Assembly: GCA_027574665.1 (NCBI GenBank)
Contig: CM050690.1
Span: 35,558,357-35,622,356 of the forward strand
DNA length: 64,000 nt
Source of the DNA: Rhynochetos jubatus
Lineage: Eukaryota; Chordata; Aves; Eurypygiformes; Rhynochetidae
Direction of reading: 5' to 3'
Positions within the stretch are counted from its first letter, which is position 1. Each line of letters starts with the position of its first letter. The notes under the pieces were generated by a model. It was given only the letters and a program-made list of their open reading frames with translations. It was not told where the DNA came from and ran no database searches. The position numbers were made by a program, and so were the translations under genes. Of this stretch, positions 14,301-28,411 are shown piece by piece.

Positions 14301-17300
14301 ACAGTCTAGACTGATAATTTCTGCTTCTTTTGTATACTTGGGATCTGTACAGGAGCATGTGGTGTATCAGGCCTTCTTTAGAATGATTCTCTCAGCTGAA
14401 GAGGATTGCCAGCCAATTTCTGTTCAAACTGACCATAGCTATCTGCTTTTAAACCCACACATTAGCCAAACAGTTGTCCTCTTTGGATTCACGTTTTGCT
14501 CCATATGACTTAGTCATGTATATATTTTTGTTCATGTCTTCTTAACAGGATTTTAAAAATTTTGTTTACTTTCCAGAATTTTAGGAAATGCTTTAATTTT
14601 TGTTCCCTGTCTGTGTGGGTAGAGTAAATACAAAGTGGTTCTGTGCTTATTAACTTCTCAAAAGATGAGTAGTACTCAAATGATCCTATTAATATACATA
14701 TTTTTAAGCAAAGTCCTGTAAGGAAATTTCTTTCTTACTTTTTTAAGTGTGTGAACAGTTCCACTTTTGTCAAGTTCAGCTGTACAATTACATTTTTGTA
14801 TTCAATATATACAAATACATATGTATATACATGCACATATAAATGGATGCACATTAAAAGACCTGCATTACTTTAAGTGGAAAAGGTAGCACACAATAGA
14901 ATTAACATTTTAAACTAATGTCGATAACTAGTACATGTTGCTCACTCAGGTATGATAATTAATGATGTGAGACTGTAAATTACAGCTATTTCAGCTGAGA
15001 AATTCTAGATATATGTACATAGACACTCCATAGTGGTCAGCACATGGGAGGTAAGTGCAAAAAAGTTTAGACCTACTGTGTTTGCTGTACCAAGAAAGTA
15101 TGATGTGTGGAAAGGTTCCAATACATGCAAGATGTGCTGTCTCACTACGTGTGCAATCTCTGTGTTTGCAGAAGCCTGAGTTGTCCTGTTGTCTGGTACC
15201 CATACAGAGCTGTAGCTTTGATTAGGCTGCCAAGAATGTGGCAATCCTGTACAAATGGCCAAATTCTTTTTCAATTTGTGCAAAGTTTCTGAGAAGAAAA
15301 GTTCTGTTGGGGAAAGATGGTACATGTGGATTACATGTGGTAGTCGCCTCTTGTTTGGTGTATCATGTCCTTCTTCATTTGAAGAAGGTTTCCTGATATC
15401 TGGAAACACAGTTTGCTGGTGTCTTGTATGTCTTACAAATTTCAAAAAGCAGTTAACTGTGTAAAAGGAGAAAATATCTGATATTTCCCAGGGGAAATTC
15501 ATAGTTCCTAAAGGTTGTCTATTGCAAAAATTTATGGAAATTTTCATGATAATGTTCATTGTCTTCAATTAAAGAAATTGTCAGAAGTTGAGCACTCTTA
15601 ATAAGTTTTCATCTGTTTGAAGCACATCGTTAATTGTTAATACTTGAGAATTCAGCTTATGCATCACTTACTGATAAGGATGACATGCTTCAGATACTGT
15701 AGTAATATCATTCAATAAAATCCATTACCAGTTGTGCTGCTTTTTCCAGACAATTCTTTTTTTTCCCCCAGAATTCTAGAACTTTGAGTTATGGTTCATT
15801 CATTCAAATAAATCACACTAGCAAGAAGAAATGAAAGTAATAGTAGTCAGCTGCACTGCCTTCAAAGCATTCTGTGCAAAGATTCTGTGTCACAAATTAG
15901 GATGATGGAAACAAAACCTTGCCCATCTATCTGATTTTCTTCAGCAAATAAATCCTGTATATTTCAAAACTCTGAGAATACTTAAATGTTTTCTGTTATT
16001 TTAACATCTGTTTGAATTTTTTTTGTTTAGACTGACATAAAAATGTCTGTATATGATGAACTGCTGACCCTTCATCTGTCCTTCCTATTTCATTTCATGC
16101 AGTACCATGTACTGTCATAAATTAATGTATATCAAAGGTTAGGTCAGAAGTCTGCTCCTCACAGTGAATTGGGATTGTGTGTGGTAGGCTAGATCCCTGG
16201 CTAGGATAAAGAGAAATAAGTAGGATACTAACTGATGTTACAAGAATGTCTGGCTCTCTGGATTGCCTCTCAGGAGTCCATCGGGTTTGTTTGTGTATAG
16301 TTTTACGTTTTTTTCTGTGGCAGTCAGGGAGGAAAGGTGTTCTTATTTGTTATAAAGGTCAGAGAGAAATGCAATCCAGGAGCAAAATCACAGTCTTCAG
16401 TATAGTTTCAGAAGACAGAAACACACTTATTGGTGAAATAATACTATTTTAATAGCTAGACCTTCCTAACTCCCATAACAGCAACAGTATCTTCTAGTAA
16501 TTTTGACACAATCTTTAGTCCACTTCCACTTTCAAGGTTAGACGTCTAAAATTAGGAATTTACAGAATCGTTTTAAGAGTGGCCTGATTTTCATAGCTGG
16601 TGAACACAATTTGTGTAGTTGCTGTACATTTCACAGGGCAAACTGTATTTCATAGTTTAAAAAAACAAAAAAACCCACTCAATTGCTTTGGGGCATGTCT
16701 GTGCTGATGTTGGTGTGTGCATGTAGAAGTCCTACGGCCAGCTTGAAATGGGGCAGCCTGGGCTCCTCAGGCAGCGCTGGAGAGCAGACCTCTGCCTGCC
16801 TGGTGGCAAAGAAGATGTTGTGCTTCTTCTGGCCTGGGTAACTCAGTCACAGTTATCCCAGGAACCTCTTCACCATGACTGGTAGCAAGTCCTTTGCATA
16901 TCTGTAGCGGTTTCAATCTCTCTTGGCTAAGCACTGGCATCACCACAGAGAGAAATGCAGGTCAGACTAACTACACAAACATATTTAGCTGCTTTGGGTG
17001 CTTATAGTGACTGCAGCTATGGTGCTGCATCCATGCACTGGAGTACGTTCAGCACTAGTTGAGGAATGGCGCACCAGCTGTGATCACAGTAGCGGAAGCA
17101 GACATATGCTTCAGTGTTGAATTCTGCTTCCATTTCCTCTATGTCTATGTACGGCTGCATGACAGAGTGAGAGCAGGTGGTTGCCAGGTGCAACAAAACA
17201 TTTAGTTATAAACAAGCCAGCCAGGATTCATATCCTGTAATTAAAGTTTCACTGCCATCCCTGACAGTTCTTCTCTGACTTCTCTTTTACCACTTTCAAA

Positions 17301-19460
17301 ACAACATCTGTTACTCTGCTTACATGTAAGCTTTGTATTAAATATCAATCCCTTCTTACCTCTGTCCTTCACAGACTGTAAGACAGGAATGACCATAATG
17401 ATCTTCAAAATGTGAAAACAGATGGAACAGGTTATGCAGGACATGGAGAGCGGAATTCCTTTGTGCTTAGGAATACTAGAAAGGGCAACAGAGGCAGAGA
17501 ACACAAAATAACTGATTTTGCCTCTTTTCTTCCTAAAATGAAATGAAAACTTTTGGAAAAGACAAAGAAAGAGTAATCATGATCATGAGACAAAAAAGGA
17601 CTAATCTTGGTCATGGGACAAATTGATTTCTAAAACTAGATTTCGAAGCATCAGAGAGAAGGAAAGATGTCAAAGGCAAATGTGAGTAAGAGCAAAGAAT
17701 AAAATTTTAAAATACTATAAGAAGTACAAGTAAGATACAGTTCTGCTCAGAAGGAATGCTCCTCTCTTTTGTATCCTGCTAGATTCAGGAAATGAGCACA
17801 TCATAAAATTTCCAGTACACTGCAGATTCCAACTTATGATGAGAAGTTTAAACAGGAACTCTCTTATCTGAGAGTATATTTGCCTTGTGAAAGCAGCTAT
17901 AAAACCTGCCACCATGTCATGTGGAGCTCCTTGGGGATGAATGAAGAGCAGTTTCAAGCTGCAGTCTGGTTTGTTGCAGACTACAGGTGTCTGGTGAATA
18001 ATTCTAGTTAGTCACTAGCCGTACTCCATGTTTTCAAGGCAGCTTGATCTCTATGAGGCTTGAGTTGGAAGTTCAGTTGCAAGTGAGGTCTTTGGTGGCT
18101 GCTCTTGCTCAGCATTAGCTTTAATAGTAAAACACTAGAGAAGCAAATAAAGGGTTGAGACTGAAGCTATGTGTTTTGTCTTCTGTTTTGTTATAGATAC
18201 TCTGAACCTTGGCAAGTCACCTTTTCTCAAGTAAAAGTAAACTACTGTAAGATGATATTATTTACTTAGCTCTCCGAGGAATTCCAAAGAGACTTATGTT
18301 GCATTTCAAAGGATTCACATATTTAATTGATGTGATCCTCTAAAGCACCTAGGAAAAAAGTGGGAGTGGGAAAAAAACGTCCTCAGTGTAATGCTATTTT
18401 ATAACTGTATAGTGCAGAAAAAGAGGAGGAAGGTTCCTTATTCTCCGACTATGAGCTCTGTTGAACCCTGATTGATATCTATATTATCATACCACTAAAG
18501 GCACCTTATAAGGCATTGATGAAAGGTGGTGAATTAAAATTGCACATCTGCTCAAGTCTCAAATTTTAAAGCTTCTGTAAGTTTAATTACAGAATAGAAT
18601 AGATTTTATCTAATATAAACTGAATTTAAACTGAACAGATTTTATCAAATATATATATGTTTACTGTGTTACTTGCAAGCTAATGAAAGATGAAGTAGTC
18701 CTTAAATGGCCATATATGTCAATTTAATTTACTGCTTTCAAGTCTAACTTTCTTGTTTAATATCTTTTTGATTTCTCCTACTTTATTCCTCCTTTCTAAC
18801 GGATTGTGTGTTGCTGTAACTTAAGTCCTGGGAGAGGGGCTGAGCCCTTCCAGGGTCCAGTCGTTCTTGTTCAGGAGAGGGAGGGGGAGCATTGATATGT
18901 AAGAATTAAGGTGGCATTCTGAGAGATTTGCATTCATGTTTTCATCCACCAAAATTTTCAGTTTATGTGTTAAGGATGTCCACCAGGATGAAAATTTTAT
19001 ATGATTAGATATCCTGAAGAGGTTTCCATCACTTTGATCCTCAGAAAATGAGATTCAGATAGAGGGACTAACATTTGATTACCCACTGCTTTCCCTGGAG
19101 TTGCTTTAGAAGTTTCTGGTTTGGTTGTTTCTTCCCACATTATACCAGAACTGGACAACAGGAAGTCAATAGTTCTCTCTATCAGTGTTGCAACCTTTTT
19201 GAAGTGTCAAGTCCAGGCTATTTAGGAAAAAGAAAACTGAAACAATTTAAGATAAGTTTTGGGTATTTTTGGTTTTTTCAAAACAACAATCTTGGCTGAA
19301 ATATTCTTCTTTACAAGACTCACATATGGACAAAAATTTTCCTTTCAGCATTCAAATATGTACCTGATCATTCATAAACAGGTGTTGAAGACCACTAGGC
19401 TATTTCAGCCATTTGAAAAAATATGTGAGTGAATACCCCACCTGCCTAAGTGAGGTATCT

Positions 19461-19509
19461 AATTAATGAAGAGTTTGTCTTCATTAATTAACTTTTTCTT
19501 CATTAATTA
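19461..19509. repeat. Perfect 12-bp inverted repeat with repeated right arm
   Basis: AATTAATGAAGA (19461-19472) is separated by GTTTG from its exact reverse complement TCTTCATTAATT (19478-19489). The 13-mer TCTTCATTAATTA at 19478-19490 recurs exactly at 19497-19509. ATTA/TAAT cores suit homeodomain binding, but no function is shown. Confidence 0.85.
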
Positions 19510-21196
19510 GTATCCTGTTTTTTCTCCAGTTTGCCCAAGTATTTTTAACTCTAAGCCTGCTATTTCACTTGCTTGTATCTCCTTTAATCTAGGTTTCAGC
19601 TACAAGATTAATAAAAATATTCCTAACTCCAGCTGGGTTATCAGTGAAAATCTGAACACTTATGTACCTATGGAAGAGCTCAGGTTTGATTTTAAACCCT
19701 AGGACAGTCCAGGTATGGCTTTTCAAAGGATTTTTCCACATGCATAACCATAGTTTCCTGTTATCTATTCATCACAGGCTGGTCCACAGCTAGTTCCCTC
19801 AGTTACTGCAAGGCAAATGTCCTTCCCCACATGACTTTTGATTAAAATTTTTGCAACTGTATTCTGATTTAGAAAGTCTAGGAAAAGATTTGTTTGCATA
19901 TAATTATTCATACCATTGTCAGTTCCAGTTTTTAACAATTGAAAACCTGTACCTCAACTGGACTTTAGATTTGCTTTTTTCAGTAGTAAAAAGCTACTCT
20001 GTTTATAGATTTGAAGAGAAAAAGGGAGTGCCATATATTTATTATTGGTCCACTTGTTTACAATTGTAGATCTTAGTATTCTGATTTAACAAATTGAATC
20101 TATTTTTAATGAGAGAATTATTTACATTTTAAAAGATCACCTTTGATGTAGTTATGCGTCAGAGGTTTCAGAGCTTCATGTTGAGAGAATAGACACTGGC
20201 AGGTATAATGAATATACTCTTTTTCTCATGATTCCTTCTTTTAAGGAGCTAAGTGCCTGCTAATTAAAATACAGAGATCAAATAGGTAAAAGAATGAAAT
20301 GGCTTTTCAGTGTGTTTTCAATTTCCTTTCTTGAATCACAATATATTAAGATTCAGACTGTGTTTCATAGGTAGCTATAGTAACATATTTTTGTTATCTT
20401 TTATGTTTCTTTAATAGAGTTCAGTGCTATAAGAATAACCATTTTATTTCTGTTTGCTGTTGTCCAGTTATATGCAACTTGATGTGAATTTTTCAGTAGA
20501 TCCTGAACTAGGGTTTTTGGGTTTTTTCTGTGATGAAAATGAAATAAAGTGCATTTGTGTAGACTACATGTAATAAAATACCAGGATCATTGGAAGGGAC
20601 CTTCATGCCTGTGACAGCTTTCTACTTTGCCGATTCCAAGGAAGGTTCTCTGTATTTGAAAGAATCATGCCAAAGGTGTTTCTATTTATCACTTATAAAT
20701 TAATTAGTTTGCATGAATGCTCTAACTCTAAAACAATTAGACCAATTTGTTTTGCAAGGATAGACTGCTCCAGTTTGACACTTAAAGAGGAGGAAAGAAA
20801 ATATTGTTCATTTTAGTAGTAGAAGAAATGTGGTTTCCCTATATTTTGTCAAACAATATTTCTAACCATTCAAGATATTTTTTAAAAAAGAGATCTTCTC
20901 ATGCAGATACTGTATAATTTTGGGAGCTAGACACATTGACTCATGTCTAGAGTGGAAGGTGGATTCTACCTGCACTGCATGTGACAAGGGCTCACATGCT
21001 GGAAAACTATGGATTTCTCCTTGCTTTCCTCTCTGTTCCAGCTTCCTGAATCATCACTTCCTGAGGCACTGGAGAAAGCTGACTCTCCTTCCTTCTCCGT
21101 GCGGTGGAGTGGGCCTTCCCTTGCACCTTCTCTTTCCCCACAGTCCTCTTACTCTCCTGTCAAAGTCATTAAGGCAGATGTTCTCAGCTTTAAACT

Positions 21197-21229
21197 GCTT
21201 AGACAAGTGCTTAGACAAGTACTTAGACA
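21197..21229. repeat. 12-bp tandem repeat, about 2.75 copies
   Basis: GCTTAGACAAGT occurs exactly at 21197-21208 and 21209-21220, then ACTTAGACA at 21221-21229. Small minisatellite-like duplication. Confidence 0.9.
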
Positions 21230-22510
21230 TTTCAAAAAGTTTTTATTGCACCTGGGCCTAGGATTGTTCATATTTGAACATATGAAGCTCAATATAAATG
21301 TTTTCAGGTGTTTATCCTTAATGTATTTCATTTTTTATAATTGCTTTATGTTACACTGCTTATCCAGCACATACATGCTGCTTTTTTAATGGCCCCACCT
21401 TAGCTTCCAGGTTTGTATATTCTACATGTATCTCACTATACGCTGTCATTTGTTCTTCTTCTCACTTGTATGTTCAGTATTGTTGCGAACAAGTAGCTGG
21501 AATTTCTTTCTGTAAATCAGATTCTTACATACATTGCCCTTTTTTGGTAAGGTTCCTGTCAGTTTTTAGAAAATTACTTTTATTACCTCTGACTGTAAAA
21601 AAAAAATCACTAAGAAATGTTAAGTGTCACACAGTGCCAGTTGAATGGTTACTGTTTGTTCTGGAATTAGCATTTATAATGGAATAAATGCATTTTATTT
21701 TAAAGTTACAGTGGAACAAGAACACAGAGACCTGAAATTTTCCCTGTTACTATTACTTGTCATGGACAACTCTCTGGAATTACAGCGTTGTTATCAAAGC
21801 AGAAGTGGTAGTTCTGCAAACTTGAATGTGTGTAACTTTTTTAACACAGAGGACTGACTCCTGCTTTTGCATGTCACACATGACACACACAGTCCCTCTT
21901 TCAAAAACATGCTTTTAATTCTTCCTACATTCCACAGACAGAAGAGAAAATAGGAACATGTAGCATTCAGCTAGCTATCAGCAACTAACATGTAGCCTGG
22001 GTACATGTTACCCCTGCTGCTTCCTTCTGCAGCCAAACAAATCACTTTGTCCAGATTTTGTCAGCTGAGTAGTGGACCATAAAAAATTAACATTTAGGTG
22101 TCCTTACTCATCTGAAAACCACATTTTTTTTTCTTCATCAATTGTTGCTGCTGTCACAAGAATATCTGCACCAGAGCTCACCCCATTAATTGTCACATTC
22201 TATAACCTGAAAGAATTCAAATGAATGTAGCCATCAGAACTGATTTTAATTTCTCAGTTGTTATTAGTTATAATGTGACATTTATGTTTTCCATGGAATT
22301 CTTTACAATATTATTTTCCAACCCAAGTTTTATTGAAAAAGAGACAAGTTTTCTTTTAATTGTGTTATTAACTGATGTATTGTCATTTTCTAATCTTCCT
22401 TGAGCTATGATGAGACATAATTATGTATTTTGAAAATGAGCACTGATTATAAAAATCTTAATTGAAAACAAGCTCTTATAGCTTACTGCATGGTGCATAG
22501 GCTTTGTATT

Positions 22511-23160
22511 CATAGAATCACAGAATCATAGAATGGTTTGGGTTGGAAGGGACCTTAAAGACCACCTAGTTCCAATCCCCCTGCCATGGGCAGGGACACC
22601 CTCCACTAGACCAGGTTACTCAAAACTTCATCCAGCCTGGCCTTGAACACTCCCAGGGATGGGGCATCCACAGCTTCTCTGGGCAACCTGTTCCAGTGCC
22701 TCACCACCCTCTCCAGGAAGAACTTCTTCCTGATATCTAATCTAAATCTCCCCACTTTGAGTTTAAACCTGTTACCCCTTGTCCTGTCACTACAGGCCCT
22801 TGTAAAAAGTGGCCCCCAGCCCCTCCCTCGCCCCCTCCCCCCCCCCAGCTTGCTTGTAGGCCCCTTCAGGTACTGGAAGGCTGTAATAAGGTCTTCCTGG
22901 AACCTTCTCTTCTCCAGGCTGAACAAGCCCAACTCTCTCAGCCTGTCCCCAGAGCAGAGGTGCTCCAGCCCTCTGAGCATCTTCATGGCCACCTCTGGAC
23001 TCTCTCCAACCAGCCGATATCCTTCCTTCTTATGCTGAGGGCCCCAGAGCTGGACGCAGTACTACAGATGGGGTCTCTAGAGAGCAGAGAAGATGGGGAG
23101 AATCAGCTCCCCCAGCCTTCTGACCACACTTCTCCTGATACAGCCCAGGATATGCTGAAG
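22511..23160 (-). mobile_element. CR1 LINE 3' end, 5'-truncated
   Basis: Starts on the plus strand with CATAGAATCA repeats and GGTTTGGGTTGGAAGGGACC, the inverted CR1 3' terminus. It continues through the well-known 3' region to about 23160. Close to the usual consensus as I recall it, so relatively young. A C-rich tract (about 22826-22848) interrupts it. Minus-strand reading such as [15 protein letters not shown] is CR1-derived, not a host gene. Confidence 0.93.
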
Positions 23161-26100
23161 TTGCAATTAAAGTTACAACACCCCCTCCCGCATGTGAGAT
23201 GGATTACCGTATTTGCAGCTGCAGGGTACACCTGAGACATACTGGTAAATGCCCTGTTGTTAGTTATCTTTCCTAAGTTCTTAGATGCTGTGTTTTGAAT
23301 TGCAATAATGGCTCGTACTTTTTAAATTATTGTATAGAACACAAAACTTTTTCAAAAGCCAAAATCATGTTACAGGTCTGTTTCTGTCTTTATTTAAATA
23401 GAATGGAATAAATTTTATTTTAAAATTTACCAGATACGGCTGATTCATTTTGCATGTAATTAGTCTGAAATAAAATCTGGAAGAAAAGCTGGTTGAATAA
23501 ATTGTCACATATGGCACTTTATATCAATAAGTTTTGGCCTGTGCTTTTTTTTTTTTTTAATTTATTTTTTCATTTATTGCTGCTTAAGCTGTCTGGACAG
23601 AAATCTGAGCCTGCTGAAACAGTGACACGATTCTTGATGGACCTGCAAATCCTCTTGCCTTTTTATGGACTGGTTCAAATTCAGTTACTGAGCACATACA
23701 ATTGCCACTGTTTCCACCTGTTGGAAACAGGTACCACTGATTGCCATTACAGGAAATGGGAACAGTAAACAGGACAAATTTGTGCCAAGAGTTGGTCTAA
23801 TAATTTACTAGCAGAGGCAGCTGAATGATAGTGTCTAGGAAGTAACAGTGACATGCCAAAGAAGAGGAAAACTATCTATTTAAGTTGGAGATGTGGACAT
23901 GTTGCCTCTTCCTAACGTTGTTATACGTTATATACACACTGAAGTTATACATTAAAATTTACCTTTAGTGAAAATTTTCCACAAATCTTGCTATTATTTC
24001 CAGAGGCTTTTCCTTTCCCAAGTCGTACATAATTTCCCTTTCTTTCCTTTGATTTTTCTAAAGCATGGAAAATGAAACTCAAACTTTCTCAACATTACCA
24101 TGATTCTGCATTTAATAGTTATTTATGTTTTTCTAAAAATAAAGGTGATGCAAGCCTTAAAATGGTGTGGTGTGTAGGTGTCTGTGCCTATAGATCCCAT
24201 GAAAGTATTCTTCAAGATATCTGGAAGAATGTAGGGTTAACTTGGGTTTTGTTTGTGGGTATCAGGGTGAGCCTGTTCTCCAGCTTTTCCTATGTCAGTC
24301 TGGAATGCGTGAAGCTCAGTTTCTACAGAGATGTCACTTTGGATGCAAGTAAGAAACTCTGTAGTAACTGCAAAAGGGAAGTGGCTTCCCATAAAAAATA
24401 TTCTTCAGTCCTTGGCTACAGCTGCAGCACTTCCTGTCAGATCATGATAATTTAATGTAAATATGAAAGCATTATAATTGTGGTTATTATTATTATATTA
24501 AAAAAATAATTAAAGCCATTCACAACTAACTTTTAAAACGCAACCAGTTTGTCTTACCCTTATAGAAATTAGTCTGCACTAAAATGTGTTATAATCATGT
24601 GTTACAGTAACTCATAATGTTTGTTGTTAAAGTACATTTAGAGGTTGTACATCACTTTTTCTAAATTACAGCTCAGCTGGACAGAATATTTTACAGTATT
24701 AGGATGTAGCTATTTTAAGTGGCATCTTTCATACTATATAACACAGAAGTTCATGAAGAGAAGGTTTATTTACAAAAGATTGAATTTTATTTAAACACCA
24801 TATTTTTAAATAAAGTGTATAATGCAATTAAGAAGGATTATACACATCCTTGACACTGTTTCAATGAATCATTTAACAAATAGTTTCTTAATTAGGTGCA
24901 AAACTTTCTGTTGCTCTGGATTGCATGTGAACTGTTTCTCTTTTCTTTTTTTCCTCAAATCCATTTGTACAAAAGTATCTACTGGATCATTTTTATTTTT
25001 AACTTGAAAGTTATCAGTTCATGGTGATTATTTGAAGCTAGGACTGTCCTCATTTCTTGATGAAGACAAAATCACATGATACACTTCTTGATCAGATGGG
25101 TTAATGTGATGGCCCATTTGTGCTAAAAAAACTCAGCAGTCAGCTGACTGCATTAACTGTCACACAGCTATAACACGGTATGAAATATATCCAACAGCTT
25201 TTAGCCCTGTAGCGTAGTCAGATAAAGCACTTAGACCTCATCAGAGCTAAAGCCTAATTTAACACAGCTGAGTCAGTGGCATTTGTTATCTTTGGGTTTC
25301 GGAAGTCAGGTGCTTTAGGATGAGGATCAGCCTGCCAGAGAAAGCACTTATTTTAGATACACAGTAGTGACTTTCATAGATGTTCTTGAGTATTTACTTG
25401 AAGTTTACTAATAGACAAACATCAGTAAACTCACTTTGTAAAAGATTTATGAGCCAAGTTTGATACAATAAAATTTTTTGGAAGAAGTTTCACCTGTAGA
25501 AAAACAACATACTGGAAATAGTTACTTTTGTAGTCTTCTTCTGTTGAGTAGATCTTGAGGACATGCAAGATCATACACATATCTAAAGGGTATAAAAAGT
25601 CTGTTAATGGATTTGGGCACAAAAGAACTTTTTTTTCTTTATGCCTTGGAGGCAGATGAGAAGGAAAACCTAGATTTAGTGAAGTTTTAGAGGAGGAAAC
25701 ATCCAATAGCATTAACTTTTTTTTCTCCTTTCTGACGTTATACTATGTTGCTGAAATGCATAGTTTTTTCTGTAATTTGTATGATGAGAAAAAAAGATCT
25801 CTTAAATTGGTAGAAACTCTGGCAGATGTTTTTTCAAGTCTTTTTTTCTAAGGCTATGACAAAATCTCACATCTCTTCAAGGCTAACAAGCACAGTATTT
25901 TATCTTATATTCCAGAAGAATTGGTGTGGCTTTATAACTTTGTGATTCTACTGTTTTTCTTTTCAGGTCTGAGTCATGTAACCTTTAATCTCATTTTGTT
26001 TAAAAACTCGATGAATTTTCTTTAACACCTTCCTATTCAGAAGATCCTTGAGGAATGTTTTATTATCGCTTTCTTCTTGTCCAGCTCTGCATTCTTTTAT

Positions 26101-28033
26101 TGCAATATTTTTGATAGTATACTATAATAAAAAATTATTTAATATTTTTGAATGCACTTATTTCACATGTGATACAAAATTAACCTTGCTTAGATGAAGA
26201 AAAGTCAAATTATTTGTGTTCACATTTATTTAGCACTTAAATTTTAACTGTTTTCAAAGTACTATATGTTCAGGATGTAAATTTGAATAAGATTATAACC
26301 TTAAAAGTTATTTTGACCTTTTATAAATAAAAAGGTCTAAACAAGATATTTTTCTATCCTAGTAAATCAAAACCAACCAATCTGTTCTTTGGCACTGAGG
26401 TTAGTAGGCTTGGCATTGTCCACTTCAATGTTGTTAAACTGGACTTACTTTCCAAAGCAGGGTGGTCACATTACAACTGGCTAATCCTATCACCCAAACA
26501 GTGTTCATTAGGACAGAGAAACCATTTGGGAGATGCCAGTGTTCCTGAATTCAATCCAGGCGATAGTTCTGATGTTGGTGGTTGTGTTTCAGTGCCTTTG
26601 TCTGAGACATGGCACTTTAAAAATGATTAGTTGCAGGCAAGGTGACTGAGAGACATCATCCAAAAGTGTTTTCAAGGGGGCATTGATCAGTTCCGTTTTC
26701 CCCAGGAAAATTGCCCAGAAGAATGAAGCTGTGTGAGCAGCTCAACAGCCAAATCCTCTTGGGATCTAGAAATGGGACATTCTTCCCTCATTCTTTAAGG
26801 GTCTGCTCAGTTGTCAATACACAGAGTTTGCCTAATATGAACTGAAGGTTTCACACCATGAAACAGAGGCAGCCACTTTTACCCAAGATAAAGTAGAAAG
26901 AAGTACTGATCATGTGTGTCTTCTTTATAGAGCAGCCTTAAGCTAAGAGCATTACACACAAACTTAGGGCATGGTATCCTCTCTGTCTCGACAGATTCAG
27001 TCATGTTTTTGCTCCATGTAAGAAACCCTGTCCTTTAGGCTGTCCTATAGTTGTGCAGGCGATTGACTATATACCATTTAGCCAGAATATGTTAAAATAA
27101 TGTAAGATTCCATTGGACAGATAGATAGAAAGAAATGAAGGACGAACAGGTGACCCACTGGCATAGGGAAAACTGGCATACAGCATCTGCTTCAAAGACT
27201 TATTTTATTTAGTTATGATGCACTGTAAAGTACAGATACTTGGAAGAGTGCTTTGAACTTGTTGCTTCTCAACCTCATCACCGGCCCTGGTAGCTTTGTG
27301 GTTAGGACACTTGACTAAGGAGAAAGAAAGGTAACTTTAAATTGCTTCAGGGAGAGCATTGAATTAAACTTCAATCTCCTGTTTCTGGTGAGATGTTCCA
27401 ACACTGAGCAAGGAAGGAACGTAGGAAGAAGGTGAAAGTGTGACCTTTCTATTTACAAGGAAAACCTGGACCTTGTTGTTTTTTTGAAAGGACTTTGGCA
27501 CCATTCAGAAGAAAAAAGTCAAAGCTAATCCTAACTGGAAAGAGATATGTCTGTTTGACCTAACACTGTTCATCTCTGTCCTGGAAAGGACACATCTATC
27601 CTCTGTCTTCAGCAGATGCCCATTTCTTCCAGACCAGAGGAGGTTCATCAGTAGATGTAATCTAGTTTTGACTATTAGAACTGGAAAGTATGCAGACTTT
27701 CAAACACAAGGAAGGCTTATGTACCTGATAACTTGTATATCTTTCAGTTAAAAAATGTTACTGTCTTAACCTAGAGACCATATTTTGCTTAACTATTTAG
27801 ACTGTTCTATAAGAGCAATACCTGTGACTCTCTTCATGGCTTCTGTAGGAAAATCAGGAGCGTGATCAATGTGGATATCAACACCTAGGAATATGCATGA
27901 AGGAGCATGTAATAATCTAATGTAGCAAATGACATTTCAGTTGACATGTTGTTTCTCTGTGTGCAGAATATCTGTTTTTTTCTTTTCAGTTCTGCTCACA
28001 AATGGACTCAGAAAAAGAAAGAGATAGTAAGAC

Positions 28034-28069
28034 AGTAAGAAATTAAGTAATAGATAGTAAGAAATTAAG
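28034..28069. repeat. 14-bp direct repeat
   Basis: AGTAAGAAATTAAG at 28034-28047 recurs at 28056-28069 within a purine-rich stretch. Confidence 0.8.
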
Positions 28070-28382
28070 CACTGGTCAGGTTTTCTCATCACAGAGCAAT
28101 GTAATTATTGTTTCTTCTAGCAACCCAGCCTTACCACAAGAAAATAATGACAGAATGGATCTTGCAGCTTTGATTTCCGAGCGTGCTTGTGGATCTTTCC
28201 ATGTCAAAAGTCTCACTTGCCCCTTTGTTTTTGAGAAAATGTTACTTCCATACCTGAAAGTGGAATTTAGGATTCAGTGACTTCTTTTGCATTTCACCCA
28301 GCTAATTCTGCATTTTTATTCTTGTTCATTAAAATGGAAGGTATTTTTCAGGATTCCTAACACCTTAAAAATAGGACATAAG

Positions 28383-28411
28383 AATAATAATAACAATAAT
28401 TATAATAATAA
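28383..28411. repeat. (AAT)n microsatellite, interrupted
   Basis: Imperfect AAT/ATA trinucleotide run with a single C interruption. Confidence 0.85.

Larger units (their letters stand above)
10111..22510. other. AT-rich intergenic DNA, no supported gene
   Basis: No recognisable exon, RNA gene or full repeat. It contains a short CA run (11296-11306), a T13 run (11333-11345), a perfect hairpin (19461-19489) and a 12-bp tandem repeat (21197-21229), listed separately. The longest unexplained open frame is 15005-15568 on the minus strand. Confidence 0.55.

Noticed and set aside
20575..20625. Short match to the CR1 3' terminal phrase (ATTGGAAGGGACCTTCA)
   Set aside because: Only about 20 bases resemble CR1 and the flanks do not continue the match, so chance cannot be excluded.
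22606..22992. 128-codon minus-strand frame with [14 protein letters not shown]
   Set aside because: Derived from the CR1 3' region, a very common repeat-encoded pattern in birds, not a host gene.
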